DNA of 64,000 bases from Halomonas binhaiensis (GCF_008329985.2 NZ_CP038437.2:62001-126000); one strand, 5' to 3'; positions 44,464 to 53,635 are shown, numbered from the stretch's first letter. Made by a program: numbers and translations. The notes: a model not told the origin generated them from the sequence alone.

Positions 44464-44673
44464 TCAATCCCACAGCTGCACGGTGCTCGTGCGCTGCGGT
44501 TGGGGTGAGGTATCGGGTAACTGCACGGGGGTGCCTTGGGGCAGTGATGGTCCTAACTCCGCAATACCCGGGTTGAGGTCGAGCACCTGCTCGGTGATCC
44601 CTGCCGTCACACCAAAGGTGCGATAGCAGATCTGGTCGAGGGTCTCGCCCTGGTGGGCGCGTACGGTACGCAC
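44464..44673 (-). CDS. X: Tail protein gpX
   Basis: 69 residues (P2 gpX is 67). LysM-like fold: RAHQGETLDQICYRTFG, VLDLNPGIAELGPSLPQG. Shares a base with the gpL stop. Confidence 0.95.
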   Translation of the reverse strand: MRTVRAHQGETLDQICYRTFGVTAGITEQVLDLNPGIAELGPSLPQGTPVQLPDTSPQPQRTSTVQLWD

Positions 44674-45143
44674 TAGATCAACTCCACAACGGTATGGTTG
44701 TGGTCCTGGATTTCAGCAACGGCCCAGCGAGCGTCTCGCCGGTAATCATCGGCGGCCAGATCCTTTGCCTCGCCACGTTCGTCACCCTCACGGGTTGCTG
44801 ATATCTCACGGTAGCGCTCGAGCAGAGAGGCATGTGCCGTGGCGTAGACCGCGCGGCGATACAGCAATGGATAGATACCTGGCGACTGCCAGTTGGGTGG
44901 CGTGACATCATCAATGGTGGCAGCACCCTGTCCTTGTTGCTCGGCTTGCCATGTCCGGAGCTGGCGGTTGATGTCCGCCATGGCCACGCGCAAGGCATAC
45001 TCGATACGCTCGTTGGGTACCGTATTGATCAGGCGTTCCGCCTTTCGAAAGTCGTCCGGCTCTATCTGAGGCCAGAAGCCGTTGTTGTCGAGCGGTGGTG
45101 ACGGTGATGGTACTGGGTTATATCCCGCATCAATGAGTGACAT
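44673..45143 (-). CDS. L: Head completion protein gpL
   Basis: 156 residues; KAERLINTVPNERIEYALRV, MADINRQLRTWQAEQ and LYRRAVYATAHASLLERYRE match P2 gpL, which finishes the head after DNA packaging. Separated by 104 bp from gpM, a gap without an evident gene but with a GC-rich inverted stretch near 45170-45230. Confidence 0.94.
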   Translation of the reverse strand: MSLIDAGYNPVPSPSPPLDNNGFWPQIEPDDFRKAERLINTVPNERIEYALRVAMADINRQLRTWQAEQQGQGAATIDDVTPPNWQSPGIYPLLYRRAVYATAHASLLERYREISATREGDERGEAKDLAADDYRRDARWAVAEIQDHNHTVVELI

Positions 45144-45247
45144 GGCGACCTCGATAGGAAGGGGGTGGGCCGGGATCTAAGATGTGGGACCGTAGTCCGA
45201 TCTTTCCCGGCGCCCCCTTGGCGTCGGCGTGCGACTCGGTTGGATGA

Positions 45248-45964
45248 TCAGGTGTTAGCCTGACCACCGGCGTTTTGTTGCTTGGCCTGGCGCTCCAGCT
45301 GCTCGATGTCCTTCTTCACACCGACCTTGTCGTTGAGCTCAAGAGCACGACGTAGATGCTTGAGGGCTTCATCGATGCTGTTGCCCTTGTCGCGATAGGC
45401 ATAGCCGAGGGCCTTGTGCAGCTTGGCGCGCACCTGGTCGTGCATATCGGCGTCGCGTGTCAGTGCTTCGGCAGTTACCAGGTGCATGACGAGATGGGCA
45501 GCAGCTTCACTGTTATCGCTGTCGTCACCTTCCCCCCTGGTGGTTTGCAGTTGCTTGAGAGCTTCCTCGGCGACCTGTTCTGCCACCAACGAGGCGGTGT
45601 CGCGCTCGAAGCGGTCAGGAGTGTCGAGGCCATGCTTGATGGCGTATTCAGCGATGGCCAGAGCACCGGCGATATCCCCAACATCCAGACGCCAGAGCAT
45701 GACCGTGACCAGCACGTCGTCCTGGGCACCAGTACCAGCCGACAGCACACCATCGACATAGGGGGCAAACTGAGGCAGCAATTCACGTTTGCGGGCAATC
45801 TTGGCCTCGACGGACTTGATACCCTTGAGCGCCTGTCGGGCTTCCCAAAGTGCAGCCGCGTGCAGTTCGTACTGCTCGCCAGTCTGTGACTGGCCAGGTG
45901 CGGCGTCCCCCGCCGCTTTCGCGGCGGTGACGCGCTGATAGTGCTTTCGTGCAGGGCTATGCAT
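45248..45964 (-). CDS. M: Terminase small subunit / endonuclease gpM
   Basis: 238 residues from the ATG at 45964 after AAGGAGCCAATC. SPARKHYQRVTAAKAAGDAA at the start and MLWRLDVGDIAGALAIAEYA are the P2 gpM pattern. In P2, gpM is the cos-cleaving endonuclease part of the terminase, partnered with gpP. Confidence 0.94.
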   Translation of the reverse strand: MHSPARKHYQRVTAAKAAGDAAPGQSQTGEQYELHAAALWEARQALKGIKSVEAKIARKRELLPQFAPYVDGVLSAGTGAQDDVLVTVMLWRLDVGDIAGALAIAEYAIKHGLDTPDRFERDTASLVAEQVAEEALKQLQTTRGEGDDSDNSEAAAHLVMHLVTAEALTRDADMHDQVRAKLHKALGYAYRDKGNSIDEALKHLRRALELNDKVGVKKDIEQLERQAKQQNAGGQANT

Positions 45965-45974
45965 GATTGGCTCC

Positions 45975-46991
45975 TTAGACTGACCAGTCGCCGAAAACGA
46001 TGTTCTCGACGAGGCAGCCAGCCCCGAAATCCTCGACGACGTACGCGTCATTGGAGCTTTCGAAGTTCTCTACGCGCTTACGCTCGGGCTTGTCCTTCAG
46101 GTAACGACGACGGCTACCACGTTGCCAGTAGATGGAGAGGTTTTCCGGCGGGGTGATTAGCAGGGTACCGTCGGGCATGTAAGGCACCCGGGCTGCCTGC
46201 TGGCCGCCCATACGCTTCTGGCTGACGATCATGTCGAGAGCGCGCTGCTCTGTGGGCTGCTGGTACTCGCTGATCAATGGGAAGTACTTATCGGCGAGGA
46301 TCTTGCGGCCACAGATTGCGCGTAGGTCAGTGGACTCGCGGTGCCAGGGATCAATCAGTTCATTGACCACGTCGTAGACCAGGGCGTCGAGGTTGGCATA
46401 GTCGCCCCCTGGGCCGACACGCACCTCTCCAACATTTGCGCCCTCACTGAACACTCGGGCGGGTGCCTGGGCGCGGTAGTGCTGCAACCAGCCGATGTTG
46501 ACGTCCTGCAGTAGCGGGTTGGCGACGCGATCGGTCTCGCCTGCAGCACTGGTACCGTTGAGTCCGATCATGATGCGGTCGAGTGCCTGCTGGCGGATGA
46601 TCATGTTGCGTACCCGGACCTGGAAATCTGCGAACTTGGCCCAGGCGTCCAGCTTGCTCCAAGGCAGATAGGTGTCGAACTCTGTGGAGCGGCATTCGTA
46701 ACCCTGATCATCCAGTGAGCTCAGGTCGCGTGGGGTGCGGTCATTGGTCGTTACGTTGGTCCGACCGGCGATGGGGCCGGTCAGCCCCAGACCAAGCTTC
46801 TCACCCTTGAGTTCGTCGACCCCGACGATGTTGATCTGACCCAGGAACTCACTGGACTCCTGGATCTTGGTTTCCAGGGTCTGTTGAACGCTGGGTTCGA
46901 CTGCGAAGGACTCGGTCGCGCTGGGCACCCCCGACAACTGGGCGATGCGCTGGGCGAAGCGGTTGAATTCTTGACGAGTATCGTTGCGCAT
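45975..46991 (-). CDS. N: Major capsid protein gpN
   Basis: 338 residues (P2 gpN is 357). TRQEFNRFAQRIAQLSGVPS, FDTYLPWSKLDAWAKF and IMIGLNGTSAAGETD follow the P2 capsid pattern, HK97 fold. The N-terminus is normally trimmed by gpO. Confidence 0.96.
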   Translation of the reverse strand: MRNDTRQEFNRFAQRIAQLSGVPSATESFAVEPSVQQTLETKIQESSEFLGQINIVGVDELKGEKLGLGLTGPIAGRTNVTTNDRTPRDLSSLDDQGYECRSTEFDTYLPWSKLDAWAKFADFQVRVRNMIIRQQALDRIMIGLNGTSAAGETDRVANPLLQDVNIGWLQHYRAQAPARVFSEGANVGEVRVGPGGDYANLDALVYDVVNELIDPWHRESTDLRAICGRKILADKYFPLISEYQQPTEQRALDMIVSQKRMGGQQAARVPYMPDGTLLITPPENLSIYWQRGSRRRYLKDKPERKRVENFESSNDAYVVEDFGAGCLVENIVFGDWSV

Positions 46992-47004
46992 GGGGTGGGG
47001 GTCC

Positions 47005-47817
47005 TCAGCAATCAGTGGTTACAGAATCGCCACCGCCAGTGGCGGCTCCGCGATTCGGAGTGTCAGGGGTGTTGTCGAGCTTGCTGTAGAGCTTGTCGAA
47101 GCGACTCTTCAACTCGTCGTGGGCCGTCTTCAGCTCTGCGAAAGTCTCAGCGGTAGGGCGCTTGCCCAACTCATCAGTCAGCTCGCCGTGCTTTTGCACG
47201 AACAATTCGAGGGTCTTTTCAAGCTCAGCGCGGAAGGCAGAGAATCCCTCCTTTGTCTTGGCATCTTGCTTGCGAAACAGTGCCTTGACCCGTTCAGCCA
47301 ATGTGGGGCCTTGCTCTTCCGGCTCCTCGGTAAAGTCGAATTCAACCTCGACCGCCTCAGAGAAGACGTTGCCTGGATGTTGTTTACGTGCGGCGAGTGG
47401 AGAGGCATTTCCAGCCTCGCGAGAGAATTTCAGCATCTCGGTACCGAGACTGGCCGGAGAGTCGGTGACGGCGAGACCTTCGAGGTAGGCCTCGCCGGTA
47501 TCAGCGAAGCTGGGATTGACTTCAATGGAGGTGTAGACCTTCTGGCGTTTGCCATTGATTTCTTTTAGTTGATCGGTGGGATCGATATCAGCAAACAGGC
47601 CAAGTTTGCCATCCTCGACCTCTTCGGCCTTGACGGCAGTGACATCGCCCAAAGCCGGGAAAGCACCGTCGGCAAACAGGCTGCGCATATGTTCCATCCA
47701 TACACGGGCGCCGTATTTCTTCGGATCGTAGTTGGCTGCCATTTGATCGATCCACTCGCGTGAGATCTCTCGGCCGTCTGTTGTTGCGCCTTCGGTGGCG
47801 ACTCGGAACCAGGGCAT
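47005..47817 (-). CDS. O: Capsid scaffold and maturation protease gpO
   Basis: 270 residues. The serine protease part has Asp near 16-24, His43 in VWMEHMRSLF and Ser in AVTDSPASLGTEM. The C-terminal part is a coiled scaffold (FRAELEKTLELFVQKHGELT, ELKSRFDKLYSKL). Divergent from gpP with the shared Ogr-type site between. Confidence 0.95.
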   Translation of the reverse strand: MPWFRVATEGATTDGREISREWIDQMAANYDPKKYGARVWMEHMRSLFADGAFPALGDVTAVKAEEVEDGKLGLFADIDPTDQLKEINGKRQKVYTSIEVNPSFADTGEAYLEGLAVTDSPASLGTEMLKFSREAGNASPLAARKQHPGNVFSEAVEVEFDFTEEPEEQGPTLAERVKALFRKQDAKTKEGFSAFRAELEKTLELFVQKHGELTDELGKRPTAETFAELKTAHDELKSRFDKLYSKLDNTPDTPNRGAATGGGDSVTTDC

Positions 47818-47894
47818 GTGATTTCCTCGACTGGGTACGGGGCAAACGTTGCCGTCAGGTTCCGCGTGCCTGTCGAATGACTCAACAAACTGGC

Positions 47895-47917
47895 GTTGTA
47901 AATCCGCGATCTACAAC
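47895..47917. promoter_or_regulatory. Ogr-type activator site, shared O and P late promoters
   Basis: GTTGTA-N11-TACAAC, 23 bp, midway between the divergent O and P genes. In P2 a single Ogr site serves both promoters. Confidence 0.88.
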
Positions 47918-47961
47918 AACAGCCTGATTGGTTGGAAAGGAGTCGAGGGTAGGCTGGCGGC

Positions 47962-49740
47962 ATGACTACGATGCCCCCAGACCTCACCGAATCGCCGCGC
48001 CTGACGGCTCGCCACCTGTACTGGCAGGGCTGGCGAGTGGCGCGTATTGCCGAGTTCATCGGCGAAAAGCCCGCCACGGTGCATAGTTGGAAAGCCCGTG
48101 ACGCTTGGGAAGCCGCCGCGCCCATCGAGCGTGTCGAGCAAACGCTCGAGGCGCGGATGGTTCAGCTGATCGCCAAGCCTGACAAGGAGGGTAAGGACTA
48201 CAAGGAAATCGACCTGCTCGGCCGACAGCTCGAGCGATTGGCTCGGGTGCGGAAGTACAGCGAGACCGGACGCGAGTCGGATCTCAATCCGAACATTGAT
48301 GCGCGGAACGAAGCTCCTCGTAAACGAAAAGCACGGCGCAACTACCTCGACGAAGAACAGGTAGAGGCACTGAAGGCAGCGTTTCTGGATTCGCTTTTCG
48401 ATTACCAGGTCGAGTGGCATGAAGCGGGTCAGAAGCACCGGATTCGCAATATCCTCAAGAGCCGACAGATCGGCGCGACCTGGTATTTTGCCCGCGAAGC
48501 TATCGTCGATGCTTTCGAGTCCGGGCGAAACAAGATCTTCTTATCGGCCAGTAAGGCTCAGGCTCACATCTTCAAGAACTACATCATCCAGTTCGTGAAG
48601 GAAGTCACAGACATTGAGCTCAAGGGCGATCCTCTGGTCCTCGACAACGGCGCCGAGCTGCATTTCCTCGGCACCAACAGCAAGACGGCCCAGGGCTATC
48701 ACGGTGACGTCTACCTTGACGAGTACTTCTGGATCCATCGCTTTGCCGAGTTCCGCAAGGTCACTTCCGGCATGGCGATGCACAAGAAGTGGCGCCAGAC
48801 GTACTTCAGCACGCCATCCAGCTTGGGGCATGAAGCCTATCCGTTCTGGTCGGGCGAGATGTTCAACAAGCGCCGGGCGAAGAAGGACCGAGCTGAATTT
48901 GACGTCTCTCACACAGCACTGGCGAGAGGTCTGATTTGTCCGGATGGTCAGTGGCGGCAGATCGTCACCGTCGAGGACGCCATCGCCGGTGGCTGCGACC
49001 TGTTCGACCTCGAGCAGCTGCGCCTTGAGTACAGCGACGAGGAATTCGCCAATCTGCTCATGTGCCAGTTCGTCGATGACAGCCAATCGGCGTTCCCCCT
49101 GACAATGGTGCATCCCTGCATGGTCGACAGCTGGGAAGTGTGGAGTGACTACCGGCCATTTGCACCACGCCCTGCTGGCGATGCTGGTGTCTGGATCGGT
49201 TACGACCCCACAGGCACCGGAGAGGATGGCGATGGTGCCGGGCTTGTCGTGGTGCTTCCGGCGCGTACTGCTGACGATAAGCACCGAATCCTCGAACGCC
49301 ACCGCCTCAAGGGCGAGGACTACGAGGCACAGGCTGACTTCATCAAGGGCTTCCAAGCCAAGTATCGCATCGAACACATCGGCATTGACGTGACCGGCCT
49401 GGGCGAAGCGGTCGCTGAGCACGTCGAAAAGTGGTTCCCGACCTTGACCCGCTTCCGATACGACCCGGCGGTCAAGGGCCGTCTGGTCATGCAGGCTCAG
49501 CAGATCATGCGCAAAGGCCGCCTCGAGTTCGATGCCGGTTGGAGGGATCTCCTCCAGAGTTTCATGTCCATCAAGAAAGAGCTCACCGCCAGCGGCCGCC
49601 AGTACACCTATACCTCGGGCCGCAGTAAGGCGACCGGCCACGCCGACCTTGCCTGGGCCACCATGCACGCCCTCAGTCACGAACCTATCGACGGTCCCGC
49701 CCAGGGCACCGGCCAATCCGTAGTGGAGTTTTCCGAATGA
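47962..49740 (+). CDS. P: Terminase large subunit gpP
   Basis: 592 residues. N-terminal helix-turn-helix-like segment (QGWRVARIAEFIGEKPATVH), ATPase motifs ILKSRQIGATWYFAREA and DVYLDEYFW, nuclease part with GYDPTGTGEDGDGAGLVVV and IGIDVTGLGEAVAEHVE, and GHADLAWATMHAL at the end. Translocates DNA into the head. Overlaps Q by 4 bp. Confidence 0.97.
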   Translation: MTTMPPDLTESPRLTARHLYWQGWRVARIAEFIGEKPATVHSWKARDAWEAAAPIERVEQTLEARMVQLIAKPDKEGKDYKEIDLLGRQLERLARVRKYSETGRESDLNPNIDARNEAPRKRKARRNYLDEEQVEALKAAFLDSLFDYQVEWHEAGQKHRIRNILKSRQIGATWYFAREAIVDAFESGRNKIFLSASKAQAHIFKNYIIQFVKEVTDIELKGDPLVLDNGAELHFLGTNSKTAQGYHGDVYLDEYFWIHRFAEFRKVTSGMAMHKKWRQTYFSTPSSLGHEAYPFWSGEMFNKRRAKKDRAEFDVSHTALARGLICPDGQWRQIVTVEDAIAGGCDLFDLEQLRLEYSDEEFANLLMCQFVDDSQSAFPLTMVHPCMVDSWEVWSDYRPFAPRPAGDAGVWIGYDPTGTGEDGDGAGLVVVLPARTADDKHRILERHRLKGEDYEAQADFIKGFQAKYRIEHIGIDVTGLGEAVAEHVEKWFPTLTRFRYDPAVKGRLVMQAQQIMRKGRLEFDAGWRDLLQSFMSIKKELTASGRQYTYTSGRSKATGHADLAWATMHALSHEPIDGPAQGTGQSVVEFSE

Positions 49741-50807
49741 GCGAGACAGCCGCCAAACCCCGTATCCGCGTACCATCCGGGTACCGCCATCAGCCGGCAC
49801 CGAGTATGCCAAAGGCTGAAGCTTTCACCTTCGGCGATGCCGAGCCGGTGACCTCTATGCGTGACATCTTCTATGAAGGGCTGCTCCTCACTCCGGATGA
49901 GTGGTACGAGCCACCTATCCCGTTGGAGATCCTCGCCAAGAGCTATCGGGCGACGGCACACCATGGGTCAGCTCTCCAGGTGAAGCGCAATATCCTCCTG
50001 CGCACCTTCAAACCGCACCCACTGCTGGGTCGCCAGGCATTCAGTGGTTTGGCGCTGGATTACCTGGTATTCGGTAACGGTTATCTCGAGGAGGTGCGCG
50101 GCAGGTTGGGCAAGTTGCTGCCATTCCGTCACCTGCGAGCCAAGTACATGCGCCGTGGTGGCACCAATGCCGACCGGTACTGGTGGGTGCCGAACTACAT
50201 CGACCGCACCGAGTTGCCCAGAGGGAGGGTGGTTCACCTGCTCGAGCCCGACGTCGACCAGGCCATCTATGGCGTACCCGACTACATCGGCAGTCTGCAG
50301 AGTGCCTGGCTCAACGAGAATGCCACCCTGTTTCGTCGCCGCTACTTCCTCAACGGCAGTCATGCAGGGTTCGTGATGTATGTGAGCGACCCGGCCAGCA
50401 ACCAAGATGACATTGATGCCATGCGCAAGGCTCTGAAGGAGTCGAAGGGGGTCGGTAACTTCCGCAACCTGTTCTTCTACAGCCCAGGAGGGAAAAAGGA
50501 TGGAGTGCAGATCATTCCCATCAGCGAGGTAGCGGCAAAGGATGACTTCTGGAACATCAAGAACATCACTCGCGATGACCAACTTGCTGGCCATCGAATT
50601 CCACCGCAGCTGATGGGCATCATTCCCAGCAACACTGGGGGCTTTGGTGATGTGGAGAAGGCTGCCAGGGTCTTCGTGGCCAATGAGCTCGAGCCGTTGC
50701 AGGCTGCTCTCCAAGAGGTGAATGAGCTCGTGGGCGAGGAGATCATCAGGTTCCAGCCATACTCACTGGGTGACCCAGAGCTCATGCCACTCGACCCAAC
50801 TCGATGA
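49737..50807 (+). CDS. Q: Portal protein gpQ
   Basis: 356 residues (P2 gpQ is 344). FYEGLLLTPDEWYEPPIPLE, GLALDYLVFGNGYLEEVRG and AGFVMYVSDPASNQDDID are the P2 portal pattern; ends FQPYSLGDPELMPLD. Last gene before the cos end. Confidence 0.97.
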   Translation: MSETAAKPRIRVPSGYRHQPAPSMPKAEAFTFGDAEPVTSMRDIFYEGLLLTPDEWYEPPIPLEILAKSYRATAHHGSALQVKRNILLRTFKPHPLLGRQAFSGLALDYLVFGNGYLEEVRGRLGKLLPFRHLRAKYMRRGGTNADRYWWVPNYIDRTELPRGRVVHLLEPDVDQAIYGVPDYIGSLQSAWLNENATLFRRRYFLNGSHAGFVMYVSDPASNQDDIDAMRKALKESKGVGNFRNLFFYSPGGKKDGVQIIPISEVAAKDDFWNIKNITRDDQLAGHRIPPQLMGIIPSNTGGFGDVEKAARVFVANELEPLQAALQEVNELVGEEIIRFQPYSLGDPELMPLDPTR

Positions 50808-50853
50808 ACCAACTAAGGCTGAGGCACTGCCCATGTCAGGGCAGTGCCTTCTT

Positions 50854-51147
50854 TCATTCTGCCTCCTTGCCACACTGTATGGTCATAGATCTATTTACGA
50901 CGGGAGTGGCATACAAGCCGTACTGGTTCCCCGTCACCATCGTGGACTGGTCGCCACTTTGAGTGAGCACGGTATAGCCTTGAGCGCCACACAGATCACC
51001 GGCTTTCTCGTAACACATCCCCCAATTCAAGGCACTGCCTGAGCAGTTGACGGAGTACCCTTGTTCGCCAGATGGCGTATACACCTGCTTCGATGACGCA
51101 CAGCCAGCCAAGACTGATAGCGTGAGTAACGCAATCACAAGCCTCAT
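50854..51147 (-). CDS. Small lipoprotein, phage cargo
   Basis: 97 residues from the ATG at 51147 after GGGAGGGGATC. Signal peptide with lipobox SVLAGCASS, then a Cys-containing soluble part (CSGSALNWGMCYEKAGDLCG) seen in short bacterial lipoproteins. Transcribed toward Q, on its own promoter. Could act in superinfection exclusion at the envelope; this is only an inference. Confidence 0.7.
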   Translation of the reverse strand: MRLVIALLTLSVLAGCASSKQVYTPSGEQGYSVNCSGSALNWGMCYEKAGDLCGAQGYTVLTQSGDQSTMVTGNQYGLYATPVVNRSMTIQCGKEAE

Positions 51148-51584
51148 GATCCCCTCCCTGCATTCGATAGTTCTAATGGTTCTAGTTGTTTTCGGTGGCA
51201 TACCTGCCATTAGAAACAACTAGCACGCTTCGAACCACCAAGCCATGAACGGATCCAGTGACCAGGTCTCTCGCGCTATCGTCACCCCGCCCCGCCCGCG
51301 CTCTAAATAGGTCGGTTTTTATGCACTCATGCGATAAGGGGTGAGGCCGCGCCGTTACTGGGCTTCGATAAGGTTTTAAGCGGAGGGAAATTTACGCACT
51401 TTCATGCGCATTTCTACATTTTTTATCCTTGTTGGAATATGCTTGAAAGTCTGATTGAAGCAAACGATCAGAACCTTCATTAAAATGATTAACTCCAGCA
51501 GCATGAATAAAAGAGTGATAAGGTGCCTGCTGATTCCATTACCGACGAAGTTCTTAGATTAAAGTTTCAGTTGGAGAATTCAGG
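51148..51584. other. Non-coding cos region with a nested palindrome
   Basis: About 440 bp without a gene. Holds a 42-bp interrupted palindrome at 51182-51223 (10-bp outer arms, 5-bp inner arms), the cos-like 19-mer at 51278-51296 and, further right, AT-rich leader sequence before the next gene. The palindrome lies just upstream of the lipoprotein gene and about 55 bp from cos, so it may be an operator or a terminase-binding site. Confidence 0.6.
51278..51296 (-). other. cos: Candidate cos site
   Basis: On the minus strand the 19-mer reads GGCGGGGCGGGGTGACGAT, matching 13 of 19 bases of the P2 cohesive end (as I recall it, GGCGAGGCGGGGAAAGCAC), with GGCG and GGCGGGG aligned. It lies in the expected place beyond Q. 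The exact nick positions are not visible. Confidence 0.6.
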
Positions 51585-52742
51585 TTGAGTTACGAGTTTT
51601 TTTTAGAATTAATAGACAAACTTCCTCCTGTTAGCTTGAAGGATATAGGGGGATTTATTCGGGATATAGTTGTTGCTTCTACAGCTATATGGGCAGCATG
51701 GGCAGCAAATAAAGGATTGAATAAATATCTTTTAGATGAAGATATAAAAGAAAGGACAAAAAAGATTAGAAATGCAAATGACGTTGCCCATGAGGTCGCT
51801 CACTCTATAATTAATGAAATAGAGTCCATAGGCATTCGTAACCGAGTTGCTAGCGAAGGCGATCTGACCCAGGCTCGTGATTGGGCAGAAAAACTCTGTA
51901 CAGCTACTCGTGGTGCGAGTTCACCTTTACAGACATTAGCATATTTGTTGAAGCAGTTGATGTTAAGCACAAAACACATCTATGAATATAGTGAGAGTTT
52001 TGAAAAAATACCATCTACGGATATATTAAATATTGTCTACGTGGTTGCTAGAAAAATTCAAGATGATTCTACTCATATTATTGATTTGCCAAAATACCCT
52101 AAAAAAACAGATAGTAGCAGAAGAAGATTTGAAGCTGGTGATTTTTTGCTTAAGGAGTCTATTGTAAGGTATTCTAGTGGACGCTTTGGAATTGATCTTC
52201 GTCCTCACTCGAATACAGCTTTTGAATTTTATTCAATTGTTATTAGTGTTACCAATAGTAAAATGCTTAAGCTGGAAAGCCTTCGAGTTCTTCGTTCGAA
52301 TATCCCTGCTATTCTTAAACTATTTGACAAAAAGATTTATGTTCCTCCTATATTGGCCGTAGATGAAGAATCCGGGGCCGAACCATTACGACTCATGGGA
52401 AGAGAAACTTTTTTCTTATACGATATTAGAAGAATTGTGTATTACGGAGAAAAACAAGGTGTCGAATGGAAGATTGCCTACGGCACTCTTGATGGTGGAC
52501 ATAAATATAGTAATGGTCAAGCTCTTGTCAGGGATATTATAGAAAATTATCATGATATAATATTAGAGTCTAAAGAGTTTGTTAAAGAGATTGATGAATA
52601 TGAATATAAATATAGTTTTTTCTTAGGTGAGTTATTGGAAATAACCGTACCTGATAAAAATATGAAAAAGCTTACAGGTATAAGAAAATGGAAGCTTGAA
52701 CAGTGGCTTAAACGGCAGGGGGTCCGTAAGGGTAAAAAATGA
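51585..52742 (+). CDS. AT-rich cargo protein between cos and att, unknown function
   Basis: 385 residues. TTG start at 51585 with GGAG eight bases before; no earlier ATG in frame. One probable membrane segment near 25-45 (FIRDIVVASTAIWAAWAA), then a mostly helical and charged soluble part with a central helical block (DVAHEVAHSIINEIESIG) and a beta-rich half (REDTFFLYD-like, GVEWKIAYGTLDGGHKYS). Much lower GC than the phage core and rare codons such as AGA and ATA, so recently acquired. The place corresponds to the P2 old/tin cargo, which excludes other phages; this one is a candidate for the same role. No family recognised. Confidence 0.7.
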   Translation: MSYEFFLELIDKLPPVSLKDIGGFIRDIVVASTAIWAAWAANKGLNKYLLDEDIKERTKKIRNANDVAHEVAHSIINEIESIGIRNRVASEGDLTQARDWAEKLCTATRGASSPLQTLAYLLKQLMLSTKHIYEYSESFEKIPSTDILNIVYVVARKIQDDSTHIIDLPKYPKKTDSSRRRFEAGDFLLKESIVRYSSGRFGIDLRPHSNTAFEFYSIVISVTNSKMLKLESLRVLRSNIPAILKLFDKKIYVPPILAVDEESGAEPLRLMGRETFFLYDIRRIVYYGEKQGVEWKIAYGTLDGGHKYSNGQALVRDIIENYHDIILESKEFVKEIDEYEYKYSFFLGELLEITVPDKNMKKLTGIRKWKLEQWLKRQGVRKGKK

Positions 52743-52904
52743 TGTTCCAACTCACTATAAAAAATTACGTGGCAGAATGCCCACAGCTGACTTCGAAAGC
52801 TGCGTAGCTATGCTCCATAACTGATTGATTTTGTTGGATGATGTAGGTGAATTTACGTAGCTGAATTTTCTGTAACCATATGATTTTATGGAATAACTTG
52901 CTTT

Positions 52905-52948
52905 ACTTGTAATCAGTAGGTCCCGGGTTCGACTCCTGGTGTCGGCAC
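52905..52948. repeat. attR core (44 bp)
   Basis: Identical to 14644-14687. The wider repeat runs to 53024 with 5 substitutions against the attL copy. The base after the core turns the CCA of the tRNA end into CAA. The tRNA 5' half is absent here. Confidence 0.95.
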
Positions 52949-52989
52949 AATACTGAAAGCCCTCAAGTTTCAAGCGCTTGTTGAATATC

Positions 52990-53016
52990 AAAAACCGCCT
53001 TCTAGGCGGTTTTTTT
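52990..53016 (+). terminator. Rho-independent terminator (attR copy)
   Basis: Same stem-loop and T-run as at 14729-14755; part of the 120-bp att duplication. It would stop transcription leaving the prophage on the plus strand. Confidence 0.9.
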
Positions 53017-53031
53017 GTGCGTGCATAGACT

Positions 53032-53051
53032 GGCCACATAGTTCAGTCGGT
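53032..53051 (+). pseudogene. tRNA 5'-fragment remnant
   Basis: 20 bp (GGCCACATAGTTCAGTCGGT) differ from the first 20 bases of the tRNA-Phe at 14393 at only two positions, including the D-arm start. Nothing tRNA-like follows. Probably a leftover of an old tRNA or integration event. Confidence 0.5.
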
Positions 53052-53054
53052 GTT

Positions 53055-53300
53055 TCAACTACTAGGTAGGCAGATTCTTCTCAGTGCAGGGTTCTTACCG
53101 AATGGGTGATGAACTGCAAGGTACAGTTTCTCTGACTCACTCAGCTGGTCTCTTATTTCTTGATTGTCGGCTGCCCCGAGCCAGATGCTTCCCACCGTCA
53201 ATATTGCCGGAAGATCCCCGTTAATACCTGGTGCAAGAATTCTTGCTGAATACACTGAAGACCACTTAAAGCGCTTTGCAATTCTACGCCCAATGCCCAA
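53055..53300 (-). CDS. Short hypothetical reading frame, possibly a gene remnant
   Basis: 81 residues, mixed composition (ARILAPGINGDLPAILTVGS, LSESEKLYLAVHHPFGKNP). No ribosome site of note before the ATG and no family recognised. It may be the remains of a chromosomal gene displaced by integrations. Confidence 0.3.
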   Translation of the reverse strand: MGIGRRIAKRFKWSSVYSARILAPGINGDLPAILTVGSIWLGAADNQEIRDQLSESEKLYLAVHHPFGKNPALRRICLPSS

Positions 53301-53635
53301 TCACGGAGGCGACCACGCGGTGTTTCTATCCCTGTGAAGACGGGCTACCACGATCCACGAACTGATGGCCAAGTTGACACTCTGTCTTCATATACTTCAT
53401 GAAGACTTGTCGCCAAAGGCTCATTTACCAAGTGAGTCAATACAGGAAAATTGAATGAAGTGCTGAGGGACCTTAGGGCTGGAATTTTTCAAGAACTACA
53501 AGAAGTATTATTCTGAACTCACTCAATCTTAGTGAACGACCGGAGTTTGAGAGAAATTCTGGAAGAGTTTGGCCATATCTCTGGCGCTACCTAAATTTTG
53601 ATCTATCCTTGATTTTTCTGAAGAGGAGAAATGCG
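53301..53635. other. Non-coding, apparently decayed sequence
   Basis: No reading frame of useful length on either strand and no clear repeat or RNA. Stops are frequent in all frames. Probably decayed chromosomal sequence next to the integration hot spot. Confidence 0.5.

Noticed and set aside
48541..49812. 423-codon minus-strand frame over the terminase gene
   Set aside because: Shadow of gpP; codon pattern follows the opposite strand.
52905..52980. Second tRNA-Thr gene at attR
   Set aside because: Only the 3' half is present; the 5' half is missing and the end reads CAA.
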